A stretch of DNA of 8,799 bases from Candidatus Omnitrophota bacterium (GCA_023142805.1 JAGLIU010000102.1:1-8799); one strand, 5' to 3'. Positions 1 through 7,546 are shown, numbered from the stretch's first letter. Numbers and translations: made by a program. The notes: generated by a model not told the origin, from the letters alone.

Positions 1-908
1 AAATACCTGTCAGTAACATTACGCAAAAGATTTTCAAGCGGCCGTAATAAAAGAACAACGATCGCGACAGATGGTATCATCGCTATCCATCGGTTTTGAA
101 CTACATTTTCAAAAAGAACAGATCCCAAATACGCGAACCCCGCAAACACACCATAAGAAACAGCAAAAAGCCCGGCAAAAACAAGAGTTTTCTTAATTAT
201 AACTTCTATATCCATAAGTTGGTGCCTCAAAATTGCGTAGGTAATGACCAAATTTGAAAGAACAACAAAAATATCCGCAAAGGGCCACACTTTGAAATTA
301 TACACAAACAGATAATATGATGCTCCCGCAACATACATAACAATAGTAGCTGACAAAATATATTTTAGCTGTATCCTTTGATTCTCTTTTTTTGTCTTTC
401 TTATTTTTCTAGCTAAGTCAAAAAATCCCATGAAACCGTTTAAAAATAAATATCCGACAAAAAAATGATAATAAATACCTGCACTATGAAATGGAATAAA
501 AAAGTGATTGTAATCAACAACTCCCAATAAAAGATTTGATCCAAAATTGCAAAAAGTTAATGCCAGTGCCCCAATTCCACTAAAAAGAATATAAACCTTG
601 TAAATCCTAGGTTTTCTATTTTCACCAATACCAAAAATCCATAGAATAAAGAAAAATGAAGAATATATTCCTCCCAAATGAAAAAAACGAGCTATCCGCA
701 AAATCTGTTCATTGTAGGGACTTACGCTTATCAAAAATGAAGCTAGACACCATATACCCATACACAACAAAACTACAACATAGTATCTATGTGAGCTGTT
801 TGCTTTTGTGTTTCTATACACAAAGACACTCAATGCACAAGAAACTAAAAAACTTAATAATGTTGTGGCAGAATACCACGTAAAACATATGTAATCAAAC
901 ATTCTCAT
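1..908 (-). CDS. 7TM sensor protein, N-terminal membrane part (3' end cut by window)
   Basis: The frame is open from an ATG at 908-906 to base 1, giving 302 codons with no stop; the gene continues past the left edge. The protein is strongly hydrophobic, with about nine likely membrane segments near residues 15-32, 43-63, 75-96, 103-122, 141-165, 182-205, 209-227, 241-264 and 274-290. A charged loop (KIRKTKKENQRIQLKY, 168-183), the motif YAILRHQLMDIEVIIKKT (224-241) and RPLENLLRNVTDRY at the end match the N-terminal 7TM region of bacterial membrane histidine kinases and related GAF or cyclase sensors. In that family DRY/DRYF lies just before the cytoplasmic signalling domain. That output domain is not in the window, so kinase, cyclase or phosphodiesterase cannot be decided. 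Its start overlaps the stop of the FAD oxidoreductase gene in ATGA (4 bp), which suggests translational coupling and co-transcription. An alternative ATG lies two codons downstream. Confidence 0.85.
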   Translation of the reverse strand, partial: MRMFDYICFTWYSATTLLSFLVSCALSVFVYRNTKANSSHRYYVVVLLCMGIWCLASFLISVSPYNEQILRIARFFHLGGIYSSFFFILWIFGIGENRKPRIYKVYILFSGIGALALTFCNFGSNLLLGVVDYNHFFIPFHSAGIYYHFFVGYLFLNGFMGFFDLARKIRKTKKENQRIQLKYILSATIVMYVAGASYYLFVYNFKVWPFADIFVVLSNLVITYAILRHQLMDIEVIIKKTLVFAGLFAVSYGVFAGFAYLGSVLFENVVQNRWIAMIPSVAIVVLLLRPLENLLRNVTDRY

Positions 909-2323
909 AGCATTAACTTTTTCGCTGTGGCTTTACCCGAATAGATCACCATGGGTATGCCCCCCTGCCCCCCTGGACTGGTAACCCAATGACCACAATG
1001 ATACAAATTAGCAACATTTCCAACCAAACCAATACTATTACTTTCTACCTGCTCCGGAGTAGAGGCCCATCCACTTATGGAACCACCACTGTTAAACGTG
1101 TACTTATTGAAAAAATCAGGAGTGTTTATCCAAATAGAAGAAATATTATCGGATATTTCCGGAAGAATCTGCTTTGCTTGTTTTATCAAACTCTCGGCCA
1201 ACTTATTTTTATCTTTTTCCCATTCTGTCCCATCTTTGTATGAAGCCAATACTAGTAAGCTAATAACATCTGTTTCATCCTCATTTTTTTCAAGATAGGG
1301 GAAACCCATTACAATATATTTTCTCTTGGTAAAGACATCACTCTTTCTCACATCCTTATATATTGTTTCAATATCATAAGAATCTAAAAACCAAAAAGTT
1401 GAACATTTTATAATACTGTTTTTTATAGGTTTAGTTAGCCCCAAATGGACCACGAAAAAAGAAGGAGAGGGAACAAGCGAATGTATTGTTTCAAGAAAAC
1501 TTTCATCTAAATTTTCTTCACCTATAAGCTTAGTGTAAGTATGAACAGCATCACAATTTGAAACAATACAATTACCATTAATAAATTTTTCGTTCCTTGT
1601 TATAACTCCTTTAGCTTTGTTATTTTTTATCAGAATTTTTTTGACCTCGCTCTGAAAAACTATTTCCCCTCCTAAATCCTGATATTTATCCGCTAAAACA
1701 TCGGAAAACTTTTGTGTTCCCTCACTGGGATAATATCCACCATCGAAAATGTGTTCTCTATACAAAATGACCGCAGTAAGAGCAGCCGTACTAACCGGGG
1801 ATAACCCTAAATTCCCAACTAACACTCCTAAAATAGTTTTTAATTTATGATTTTTTAAAAATTTGTCTAAAATTTGTTGAAAAGTTTTCCCCTTCAATTG
1901 CGAATAGAGATACATAAAGTTCTTCTCTGTTATCAAAGTAAAAAGACCATCTATGTTTTTTCTCTCTTCAGGGAAAATTTCCTGCAAAGAACTTATTGTT
2001 TTGGATACATTATTGCCAAAGTTAACAGTGTATTCAGGCGTTTTTATAATGTTGCTCAAACTTTTTTGTTTAAAGATCAGTTTAGATTCTAGCTCTAATT
2101 CTCGAATTAATTTTCCTATCTGTCCTTCTTTACGACAACTTCCAAATGAATGCGGTCCCACATCAAAAGAGTGGTGATTTACCTTAAAAGAAGAACAATA
2201 TCCTCCAGGCTTATTTAATCTCTCCAGTATAATACTGCTAATTCCTTGTTTTTCTAAATAACACCCACAGACTAACCCTCCGATTCCCGCACCAATAATT
2301 ATAACATCATACTTACTCTTCAT
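905..2323 (-). CDS. CrtISO/RetSat-like FAD-dependent oxidoreductase (phytoene desaturase superfamily)
   Basis: This 472-residue flavoprotein belongs to the superfamily of phytoene desaturases, carotenoid isomerases and retinol saturases. The N-terminus KYDVIIIGAGIGG carries the dinucleotide-binding GxGxxG (11-16), with an acidic residue at the end of the second strand (E34) followed by the NKPGG loop. The C-terminus (440-472) has the family FAD signature with YHCGHW, PGGQGG and YSGKA. I start it at 2323 rather than at the ATG at 2347. The 2323 ATG has AGGGAG six bases upstream, forms an ATGA overlap with the ketosynthase stop, and puts the Rossmann strand at the usual distance from the N-terminus. 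The longer form adds only eight unconserved residues. No isoprenoid or carotenoid genes are nearby, so the likely substrate is the polyene or acyl chain made by the neighbouring KS/ACP genes (inference). Reduction, desaturation and isomerisation are all possible in this family. The gene is clearly CpG-poorer than the ketosynthase upstream. Confidence 0.88.
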   Translation of the reverse strand: MKSKYDVIIIGAGIGGLVCGCYLEKQGISSIILERLNKPGGYCSSFKVNHHSFDVGPHSFGSCRKEGQIGKLIRELELESKLIFKQKSLSNIIKTPEYTVNFGNNVSKTISSLQEIFPEERKNIDGLFTLITEKNFMYLYSQLKGKTFQQILDKFLKNHKLKTILGVLVGNLGLSPVSTAALTAVILYREHIFDGGYYPSEGTQKFSDVLADKYQDLGGEIVFQSEVKKILIKNNKAKGVITRNEKFINGNCIVSNCDAVHTYTKLIGEENLDESFLETIHSLVPSPSFFVVHLGLTKPIKNSIIKCSTFWFLDSYDIETIYKDVRKSDVFTKRKYIVMGFPYLEKNEDETDVISLLVLASYKDGTEWEKDKNKLAESLIKQAKQILPEISDNISSIWINTPDFFNKYTFNSGGSISGWASTPEQVESNSIGLVGNVANLYHCGHWVTSPGGQGGIPMVIYSGKATAKKLML

Positions 2324-3525
2324 GGTTTTCTCCCTAAGACCAGACAAGCATTATTCCCACCAAACGCGAATGAATTATTTAATGCTACTTCTATATCTTT
2401 CCTTCGCGCGACATTCGCAACACAGTCAATATCACACTCAGGATCATGTGTTTCATAGTTTATAGTCGGGGGTATGATGCCTTCGTTTATCGACAGACAA
2501 CATGAGATTGCTTCAATCGCACTTGCCGCGCCCATAGTATGTCCCAACATTGATTTTATCGAATTAACCGCTACCTCTTTTGTCCTCTCCCCAAAAACCT
2601 TTTTTATCGCTTCACATTCCGCTTTATCATTTGCGAAAGTTCCTGTACCATGCGCACAGATGTAATCCACATCCTCTTTTTTAATTCCACTATTTTTTAT
2701 GGCCTTTTTCATGACCTTTGTTATTCCCTCAACACCCGGAACTGCCATATGATACGCGTCGCAACTTAAACCGTAACCCAAAACTTCCGCGTAAATCTTA
2801 GCGCCGCGTTTTTTCGCGTGTTCGAAGTCTTCCAGAATTAGAATACCCGCGCCTTCTCCAACCATCATGCCTTTTCTATTTTTATCAAACGGTTGACATT
2901 TTTCCGGCGCGATAGCTATAAGACGCGTAAACCCCGCAAGATTTGTACGTGCTATAGGATCCGCACCGCCTACTATCATCGTATCATATTTACTCTGCCG
3001 TATTAGATCATACGCAAAACTGATCGAGTAATTTCCTGCCGCACAAGCCGTTGAAACAACAAAATCTAATCCGCGCAAACCCAAATGATAACTTATATTA
3101 TTTGCTAAGTTATATCCCGGATAATTCCGTATATTGGTCAACCAAACATCATCTTCACTATTTTGTATCCAATGTTTATCGATCTGTTCCAAAGACTGAG
3201 CGTCCGCTAAAGTTGTTCCTATGATCACCCCTATATTTTTGTCTTCCTCAAGATCAACATTCGCGTCTTCACAAGCAAGTTTTGTTGCGACTATGGCAAA
3301 TTGTGACGCTTTTCCTATTTCCCTTTTATTGATATCCCTAAAGTAATTATTAAACTCGAATTTTTTGATTTCTCCTCCCTTACTCACGGGATAATCAGCG
3401 ACATCAAATGTTTTTATTTCTTCTATTCCCGTCTTTCCTAAAGCAAGGTTTTCCCAAAAATCTTCCTTTCCGATCCCAATGGAAGAAACAACTCCGACAC
3501 CTGTAACAACAACTTTTTTATTCAT
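2320..3525 (-). CDS. FabF-type beta-ketoacyl-ACP synthase, catalytically intact (KS-alpha-like)
   Basis: This 401-residue thiolase-fold condensing enzyme joins an ACP-bound extender unit to the growing acyl chain by decarboxylative Claisen condensation. The start MNKKVVVTGVGVVSSIGIG is typical of FabF. The full Cys-His-His triad is visible: Cys161 in VSTACAAG, His292 in CAHGTGT and His329 in SIKSMLGHTMGAA, with the conserved Lys324. Length fits the family. It begins 20 bp after the nitroreductase gene; only a weak purine-rich RBS is present. It ends in an ATGA overlap with the FAD oxidoreductase. A second KS homologue in the same operon has lost the triad, so this is probably the active half of a KS-alpha/KS-beta pair. 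Housekeeping FabF is less likely because the surroundings lack fabD, fabH and fabZ, but I cannot exclude a secondary-metabolite KS acting as a homodimer. Confidence 0.93.
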   Translation of the reverse strand: MNKKVVVTGVGVVSSIGIGKEDFWENLALGKTGIEEIKTFDVADYPVSKGGEIKKFEFNNYFRDINKREIGKASQFAIVATKLACEDANVDLEEDKNIGVIIGTTLADAQSLEQIDKHWIQNSEDDVWLTNIRNYPGYNLANNISYHLGLRGLDFVVSTACAAGNYSISFAYDLIRQSKYDTMIVGGADPIARTNLAGFTRLIAIAPEKCQPFDKNRKGMMVGEGAGILILEDFEHAKKRGAKIYAEVLGYGLSCDAYHMAVPGVEGITKVMKKAIKNSGIKKEDVDYICAHGTGTFANDKAECEAIKKVFGERTKEVAVNSIKSMLGHTMGAASAIEAISCCLSINEGIIPPTINYETHDPECDIDCVANVARRKDIEVALNNSFAFGGNNACLVLGRKP

Positions 3526-3545
3526 ATCATTAACACTCTTTCTCT

Positions 3546-4145
3546 CTACCCCACATAATGAACAATGTCGGATAAAGCCTTCCTTTTAGATTGAACTATT
3601 TCACTATTGTCATCAATATAACCAAAAGTCAAAACTGCTGATAGTTTCTCCGATTGTTTTAGAACTTTATTAATTGTATCCTCACACACTAAGACTATCC
3701 CATACCAAGCTGCCCCAATGTTCAAGCAAGAACTATACAATAACATGTTTTCTATCGCCGCGGCCACACTTTGAATTTCATATTTCCTTCCAATCTCATC
3801 ATAAAATTCTCCCAAGCGTCCGAATTTTTTCTTTACCGTTCCGTTTTCATATATCATCATAAGCAAAGGCGCTTTTCCTATATTCCTAGCACTTTCACGA
3901 ACAATAATATTTAATCCGCAAAACAATTTATCCGCTTCCTTTTCCAGCAAATCTCCAATTTGTTTTATCTTCTCCCTATCGTCAATAACCACAAATTTCC
4001 ACGGCTGTAAATTATGTGCCGAAGGTGCCCACCTGGCGGCATCTATAAGTTTCTCAACCACTTCACGCGGAACTTCATCATTTTTATACTTGCGAATAGT
4101 GCGTCGCTTTTTTATTACGTCTAACAAATCCACATTATTTGGCAT
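3546..4145 (-). CDS. Nitroreductase-family FMN oxidoreductase
   Basis: This 199-residue protein has the nitroreductase signatures: KKRRTIRKYKNDEVP (12-26), the N-terminal Arg/Ser-type FMN phosphate contact, and AARWAPSAHNLQPWKFVVI (36-54). The middle QSVAAAIENMLL and GAAWYGIV match the helix and turn of the FMN fold. Such enzymes are homodimers that move hydride from NAD(P)H to varied acceptors; some act as oxidases or dehydrogenases. The start overlaps the ACP stop by 11 bp and has only a weak RBS (AAGAG), so translation is probably coupled to ACP. That tight link suggests a substrate carried on the ACP, for example as enoyl reductase or chain dehydrogenase, in a cluster where no classical FabI/FabK is seen. 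This role is inference; the fold assignment is firm. Confidence 0.9.
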   Translation of the reverse strand: MPNNVDLLDVIKKRRTIRKYKNDEVPREVVEKLIDAARWAPSAHNLQPWKFVVIDDREKIKQIGDLLEKEADKLFCGLNIIVRESARNIGKAPLLMMIYENGTVKKKFGRLGEFYDEIGRKYEIQSVAAAIENMLLYSSCLNIGAAWYGIVLVCEDTINKVLKQSEKLSAVLTFGYIDDNSEIVQSKRKALSDIVHYVG

Positions 4146-4392
4146 TTACGGTCTCTTCGGTTATTTTAATTAAGTTCGATAACTTTGTTACTTTACCCAG
4201 ATAATCTTCAGGAATTTGTATTTTGTATTTTTTTTCGATCGCCGCCATTATTTCGAGCGCCTGCATTGAGTCCATCTCAAAGTCTTCTACAAAATCCGCT
4301 TCAAGTTTAACCTCATCCGGTTCCATTTCAACTATTTCAGCCACAATTCCTCTAAGATCGTTCTCCAAATTTGTAATATCACATTCTCCCAT
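4135..4392 (-). CDS. Acyl carrier protein
   Basis: This is an 85-residue acidic protein with the phosphopantetheine attachment motif EMDSMQALEIMAAIE; Ser42 is the modified residue. The preceding DEVKLEADFVEDF matches the conserved helix 1-2 loop of ACPs, and length and charge fit. It carries the growing chain as a 4'-phosphopantetheine thioester between the KS, ketoreductase and tailoring enzymes. It has the strongest ribosome binding site of the operon (AAGGAGG, eight bases before the ATG), which fits the need for excess ACP. The usual FabD/FabG core sequence DSL is DSM here, as is common in dedicated polyketide or specialised ACPs. It lies 32 bp after the ketoreductase gene and overlaps the nitroreductase start by 11 bp. 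No phosphopantetheinyl transferase gene is in view, so activation must come from the host enzyme. Confidence 0.94.
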   Translation of the reverse strand: MGECDITNLENDLRGIVAEIVEMEPDEVKLEADFVEDFEMDSMQALEIMAAIEKKYKIQIPEDYLGKVTKLSNLIKITEETVNAK

Positions 4393-4424
4393 ATCTAGGT
4401 CCTCCTTCTTTAAAAAACATTGTT

Positions 4425-5168
4425 TTACGTAGTCAACCCTCCATCTATAGTTATTATTTCTCCCGTTATATAACGCGATTCTTCTGACGCTAAAAAAACG
4501 GCTGTTTTCGCGACTTCTTCCGCCTTACCGAACCTCGCGAGTGGTATTCCTTTTAAAATTTCTTCTTTGTGCTTTTCTTTTATCCCTGTCACCATATCTG
4601 TTTCAGTATATCCCGGAGCTATCGCGTTTACTCTTACGTTATACGGACCGACTTCCCTGGCTAATGCTTTCGTAAAACCTATAAGCCCCGCTTTGCTTGC
4701 TGAATAGTTTACCTGTCTCGCTATCCCTTTTATGCCCGCCACTGAGGTCAAATTAATAATATTTCCGCTTTTTTGTTTAAGTAAAGTAACTATTGCCGCT
4801 CTGGTAAAATTAAACGCACCTGTCAAGTTTGTTGATATAACATCATCCCAGTCTTCTTTTTTCATGAACATTAACGCCTTATCCCTCAATATCCCCGCGT
4901 TATTTACCACTATATCTAATCTCCCAAACTGAGCCTTAACTTCTTCTATCATTTTTTTAACAGCATCAAAATCTTGTACATCTTGCTTAAAACTCAGCAC
5001 TCGCCTTCCTGCTTTTTTTATTTCTTTTTCGAACTCTTTCGCTTTGTCCTCATTTCTTAGATAACTAAAGACAATATCAGCACCCTGGGCGGCAAACTCC
5101 GTCGCGATAGCCTTACCTATACCGCGTGTCCCCCCGGTGATTATCGCTACTTTATTTGACAACAACAT
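4425..5168 (-). CDS. fabG-like: FabG-type 3-oxoacyl-ACP reductase (SDR)
   Basis: This 247-residue classical short-chain dehydrogenase reduces 3-ketoacyl-ACP to 3-hydroxyacyl-ACP with NADPH. The cofactor motif TGGTRGIG is at 11-18 and NNAG at 89-92. The catalytic residues are Asn114, Ser142, Tyr155 and Lys159 in NYSASK. The C-terminal ESRYITGEIITIDGG is characteristic of FabG. The start overlaps the upstream reductase gene by 17 bp; AAGGAAG about eight bases upstream supports this ATG. It precedes the ACP gene by 32 bp, an order (fabG-acpP) also common in housekeeping fatty-acid operons. In this cluster it is best read as the ketoreductase of a dedicated type II system, since the other fab genes are absent. 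Sequence alone does not separate a FabG from a PKS ketoreductase. Confidence 0.93.
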   Translation of the reverse strand: MLLSNKVAIITGGTRGIGKAIATEFAAQGADIVFSYLRNEDKAKEFEKEIKKAGRRVLSFKQDVQDFDAVKKMIEEVKAQFGRLDIVVNNAGILRDKALMFMKKEDWDDVISTNLTGAFNFTRAAIVTLLKQKSGNIINLTSVAGIKGIARQVNYSASKAGLIGFTKALAREVGPYNVRVNAIAPGYTETDMVTGIKEKHKEEILKGIPLARFGKAEEVAKTAVFLASEESRYITGEIITIDGGLTT

Positions 5169-6258
5169 TCTTTTTCTTCCTTTTTATGAAACCCTGTTTA
5201 TCGCAATATTCAAACAATCTTATCAAGTTCTTTTTGTCAAATTTTGGAAAAGAATTGATTCCGTCTTTCAAAACCCCGATAGTGTTTTCTATTGAAAATT
5301 CGCACTTATAATTAAAATACGGAATAAAGGGTTCGGTTATCAACCTATTCACTGGTGAATATTCTTTTTTTATATCAAAACTATCTAACGAACATAATTT
5401 TGGTCTTTTAAATCCGAAATATTCACTGGCAATTCCTACAACTTCTTCAAAAGATAAAACTGTCGGAGACACCACATTGTATGTAATATTTCTATTAGTT
5501 TCGGCAATAGATATTTTCGTTATTATTTTTGCCGTAACATCTACATTGATCATGTTAGCGCTACTATCTTTATCTGCCGGAATAACACCGAAAATTTCTT
5601 GAGAAAAAAAATTGATCGGCTGATAAAACATTTTAAAATTAGTGGTCTTACCATCACTATATCTTCCGACAATTATCCCCGGTCTAAAAACATCAATGTC
5701 TAAACCTTTATCTCTATATTTCCGGATCAATAATTCTGACTCAAATTTTCCTTGTTCATAAGTATTGTTAAACGTCTGTCCTTTATCCAGATAATCTTCT
5801 TTGAATATTCCTTCATAAGTACCCGCTACATATGCTGTGCCTATATGATTAATTTTTTTTAAATTATTTTTGCAGATCATCGCGAATTCGAGAACATTTT
5901 TTGTCCCGCCTACATTGATCTCTCTAACCTTTTCTAACGGTAAGTTTAAGCCCGTTATCGCGGCCAGGTTATATATAGTATCTACCTTCGCGCCAAGATA
6001 TTCCAAAGTCTTCATATCAAGACCAAGATTTTTTTTTGTTATATCTCCTACACATACCTTAATACGCTCTATCTTCCATTCATCTAATGCCTCCGGTTGA
6101 ATTGCTTCTTTTAGCACAGAGATCATACGACATTGTGCTTTTTCAATGTTTTCTCCCCTAACTAAAACATATACAATAGCATCCGAACTTGATAAAATTT
6201 CATTGATCAAGATTGATCCCAGAAATCCTGTACCACCTGTAATAAATACGTTATTCAT
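5152..6258 (-). CDS. Extended SDR, thioester-reductase / fatty acyl reductase type
   Basis: This 368-residue extended SDR opens with NNVFITGGTGFLGS (cofactor loop 8-14). Then come GDITKKNLGL (71-80), NLAAITGLNLPLEKVREINV (97-116) followed by GGTKNVLE, and the active-site Thr141 in HIGTAYVAG with Tyr167-x3-Lys171. This layout matches the NAD_binding_4 / thioester-reductase group (Lys2-type reductase domains, MupV-like and fatty acyl-CoA reductases) better than sugar epimerases. These enzymes reductively release a thioester-bound chain as aldehyde or alcohol using NADPH. It is a stand-alone domain with a longer basic tail (KRKKKNVVVK). It overlaps the triad-less KS gene by 8 bp and the ketoreductase by 17 bp, so it is translated within the operon; a GGGGAG lies unusually close (two bases) to the ATG. 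A 3-beta-HSD/epimerase-like role on another substrate remains possible. Confidence 0.82.
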   Translation of the reverse strand: MNNVFITGGTGFLGSILINEILSSSDAIVYVLVRGENIEKAQCRMISVLKEAIQPEALDEWKIERIKVCVGDITKKNLGLDMKTLEYLGAKVDTIYNLAAITGLNLPLEKVREINVGGTKNVLEFAMICKNNLKKINHIGTAYVAGTYEGIFKEDYLDKGQTFNNTYEQGKFESELLIRKYRDKGLDIDVFRPGIIVGRYSDGKTTNFKMFYQPINFFSQEIFGVIPADKDSSANMINVDVTAKIITKISIAETNRNITYNVVSPTVLSFEEVVGIASEYFGFKRPKLCSLDSFDIKKEYSPVNRLITEPFIPYFNYKCEFSIENTIGVLKDGINSFPKFDKKNLIRLFEYCDKQGFIKRKKKNVVVK

Positions 6259-7492
6259 ATCTCCCCAGTATTAACGATGAATTAGACCCGGTTGGACTAA
6301 AACAATTTACTAAAATTTTATTAACTTTATTTTTTCGCGTTTTATTTACCACATAATTTAAATCACATCTTCTGTCTGCTTTTTTAAAATTTATTGTTGG
6401 AAATAATAGATCTTCCTCTAATGAAAATAACCCTGCCGCTACACTCATAGCTCCCGACGCGGAAAAAGTCTCACCAACCATGGACTTTATACTTGTTACC
6501 GGTATTTTTTTTGCTCTATCTCCGAATATCCCCTTAATTGCTCTTGTTTCCATTACATCACAGTCTAAAGTAGAATTCGCGCTTGCCAGTATATGATCTA
6601 CATCCTTTGAAGAAAGCTTAGAGTCTTCCAACGCAAGCCGAATAGCTTCTAACGCGCCTTCGGCCTTGGGACTGCATATATTTTTTGATTTAGGGTCAAA
6701 AGAAGTACCGTACCCCAGTATTTCTCCGTAAATATTCGCGTTTCTATTTTTCGCGTGTTCCAACTCCTCTAGAACAAATATTCCCGCGCCTTCTCCGAAC
6801 ATAAAACCGTTCCGTCTTTTATCAAACGGACAGTTAAGCTCAACTCCATCTGATCTGGCCCCGGATAAGTTCCCTATTTTATGAAACCCTTTATAGGTCT
6901 GTTCACAAAGCTCTTCAACCCCACCGGTTAAAATAGTACGATATTCATAAAGATTTATCTGATTCATAGCATAAAATATAGCATCAAGACTTGAACAAAA
7001 ACCTGTTGAAATAGTCGAATTAAAACCTTTTATGTTGAAACTGATTGAAATATGACTTGCCGGAGAATTTATTACCGTATTTGGAAATAACGCCGGATTA
7101 ACCGCCCTCGGACCTTCTCTTAGAGCTATTTTGTCAAATTCACTTATTGACCTCACACTTCCCATTGTCGACCCTAAAGATACGCCATAAAAATCAGTAT
7201 CTTCCTCGGATACGGGACATTCTAACTTCGCGTCTTCTAAGGCCAGCTTTGAAGCGCATAGAACCAATAATGTAGTTCTGTCCAAGTTACGCAATCCTTT
7301 CGGACCTAAAATAGTTTTTGGATCAAAATCCGATATTTCACCGGCTTGTTTACTCTTCAAGTTTGAAGTATCAAACAATGTAACCGGTTTCATTCCGGAT
7401 CGGCCATTTTCAAGACCTTCCCAGAAGGCAACTTTTCCTATCCCCGTCGAGGCTAATACCCCTATTCCTGTTACTACTATCCGTTTATTCAT
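6251..7492 (-). CDS. Ketosynthase homologue without catalytic triad (KS-beta / chain-length-factor-like)
   Basis: This 413-residue protein is homologous to FabF throughout, from MNKRIVVTGIGVLASTGIGK to the C-terminal NSSLILGRYE. Aligned without gaps to the intact ketosynthase of the same operon, all three catalytic positions are changed. Cys becomes Phe165 (STGFCSS, with a Cys one residue later), the first His becomes Ser304 (LASANST), and the second His becomes Glu341 (SMVGETFSA). Lys336 and the FGEGAGI loop are kept, so the fold is probably intact. In type II polyketide and aryl-polyene systems such a partner forms a heterodimer with the active KS and sets chain length; I infer the same here. 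The usual Cys-to-Gln change of actinobacterial chain-length factors is not seen. It starts 54 bp after the HTH gene with no clear Shine-Dalgarno sequence; an in-frame stop eight codons upstream excludes a longer form. Confidence 0.88.
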   Translation of the reverse strand: MNKRIVVTGIGVLASTGIGKVAFWEGLENGRSGMKPVTLFDTSNLKSKQAGEISDFDPKTILGPKGLRNLDRTTLLVLCASKLALEDAKLECPVSEEDTDFYGVSLGSTMGSVRSISEFDKIALREGPRAVNPALFPNTVINSPASHISISFNIKGFNSTISTGFCSSLDAIFYAMNQINLYEYRTILTGGVEELCEQTYKGFHKIGNLSGARSDGVELNCPFDKRRNGFMFGEGAGIFVLEELEHAKNRNANIYGEILGYGTSFDPKSKNICSPKAEGALEAIRLALEDSKLSSKDVDHILASANSTLDCDVMETRAIKGIFGDRAKKIPVTSIKSMVGETFSASGAMSVAAGLFSLEEDLLFPTINFKKADRRCDLNYVVNKTRKNKVNKILVNCFSPTGSNSSLILGRYE

Positions 7493-7546
7493 AGTTATTA
7501 TTTTGTATCTACTTTAAAAAATCAGAATAACGTTTAATCTCCAAAT

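Noticed and set aside
656..883. Plus-strand ORF of 75 codons
   Set aside because: It lies opposite the continuous 302-codon frame of the 7TM sensor, which has recognisable family motifs; the plus-strand translation resembles nothing.
905..2323. Carotenoid biosynthesis locus
   Set aside because: Only one superfamily member is present, with no phytoene synthase, prenyl transferase or cyclase; the neighbours are acyl-chain enzymes.
2324..2347. Longer N-terminus for the FAD oxidoreductase starting at the ATG at 2347
   Set aside because: It adds eight unconserved residues and enlarges the overlap with the ketosynthase, whereas the ATG at 2323 has a good RBS, an ATGA overlap and the expected distance to the Rossmann motif.
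6992..7000. Cys166 of the second KS as its catalytic nucleophile
   Set aside because: The gapless alignment on both sides puts Phe165, not Cys166, at the nucleophile position, and both catalytic histidines are also absent.
905..7492. Ordinary housekeeping fatty-acid operon
   Set aside because: fabG-acpP order is present, but plsX, fabD, fabH and fabZ are missing, while a dead KS, thioester reductase, nitroreductase and CrtI-like gene are present.
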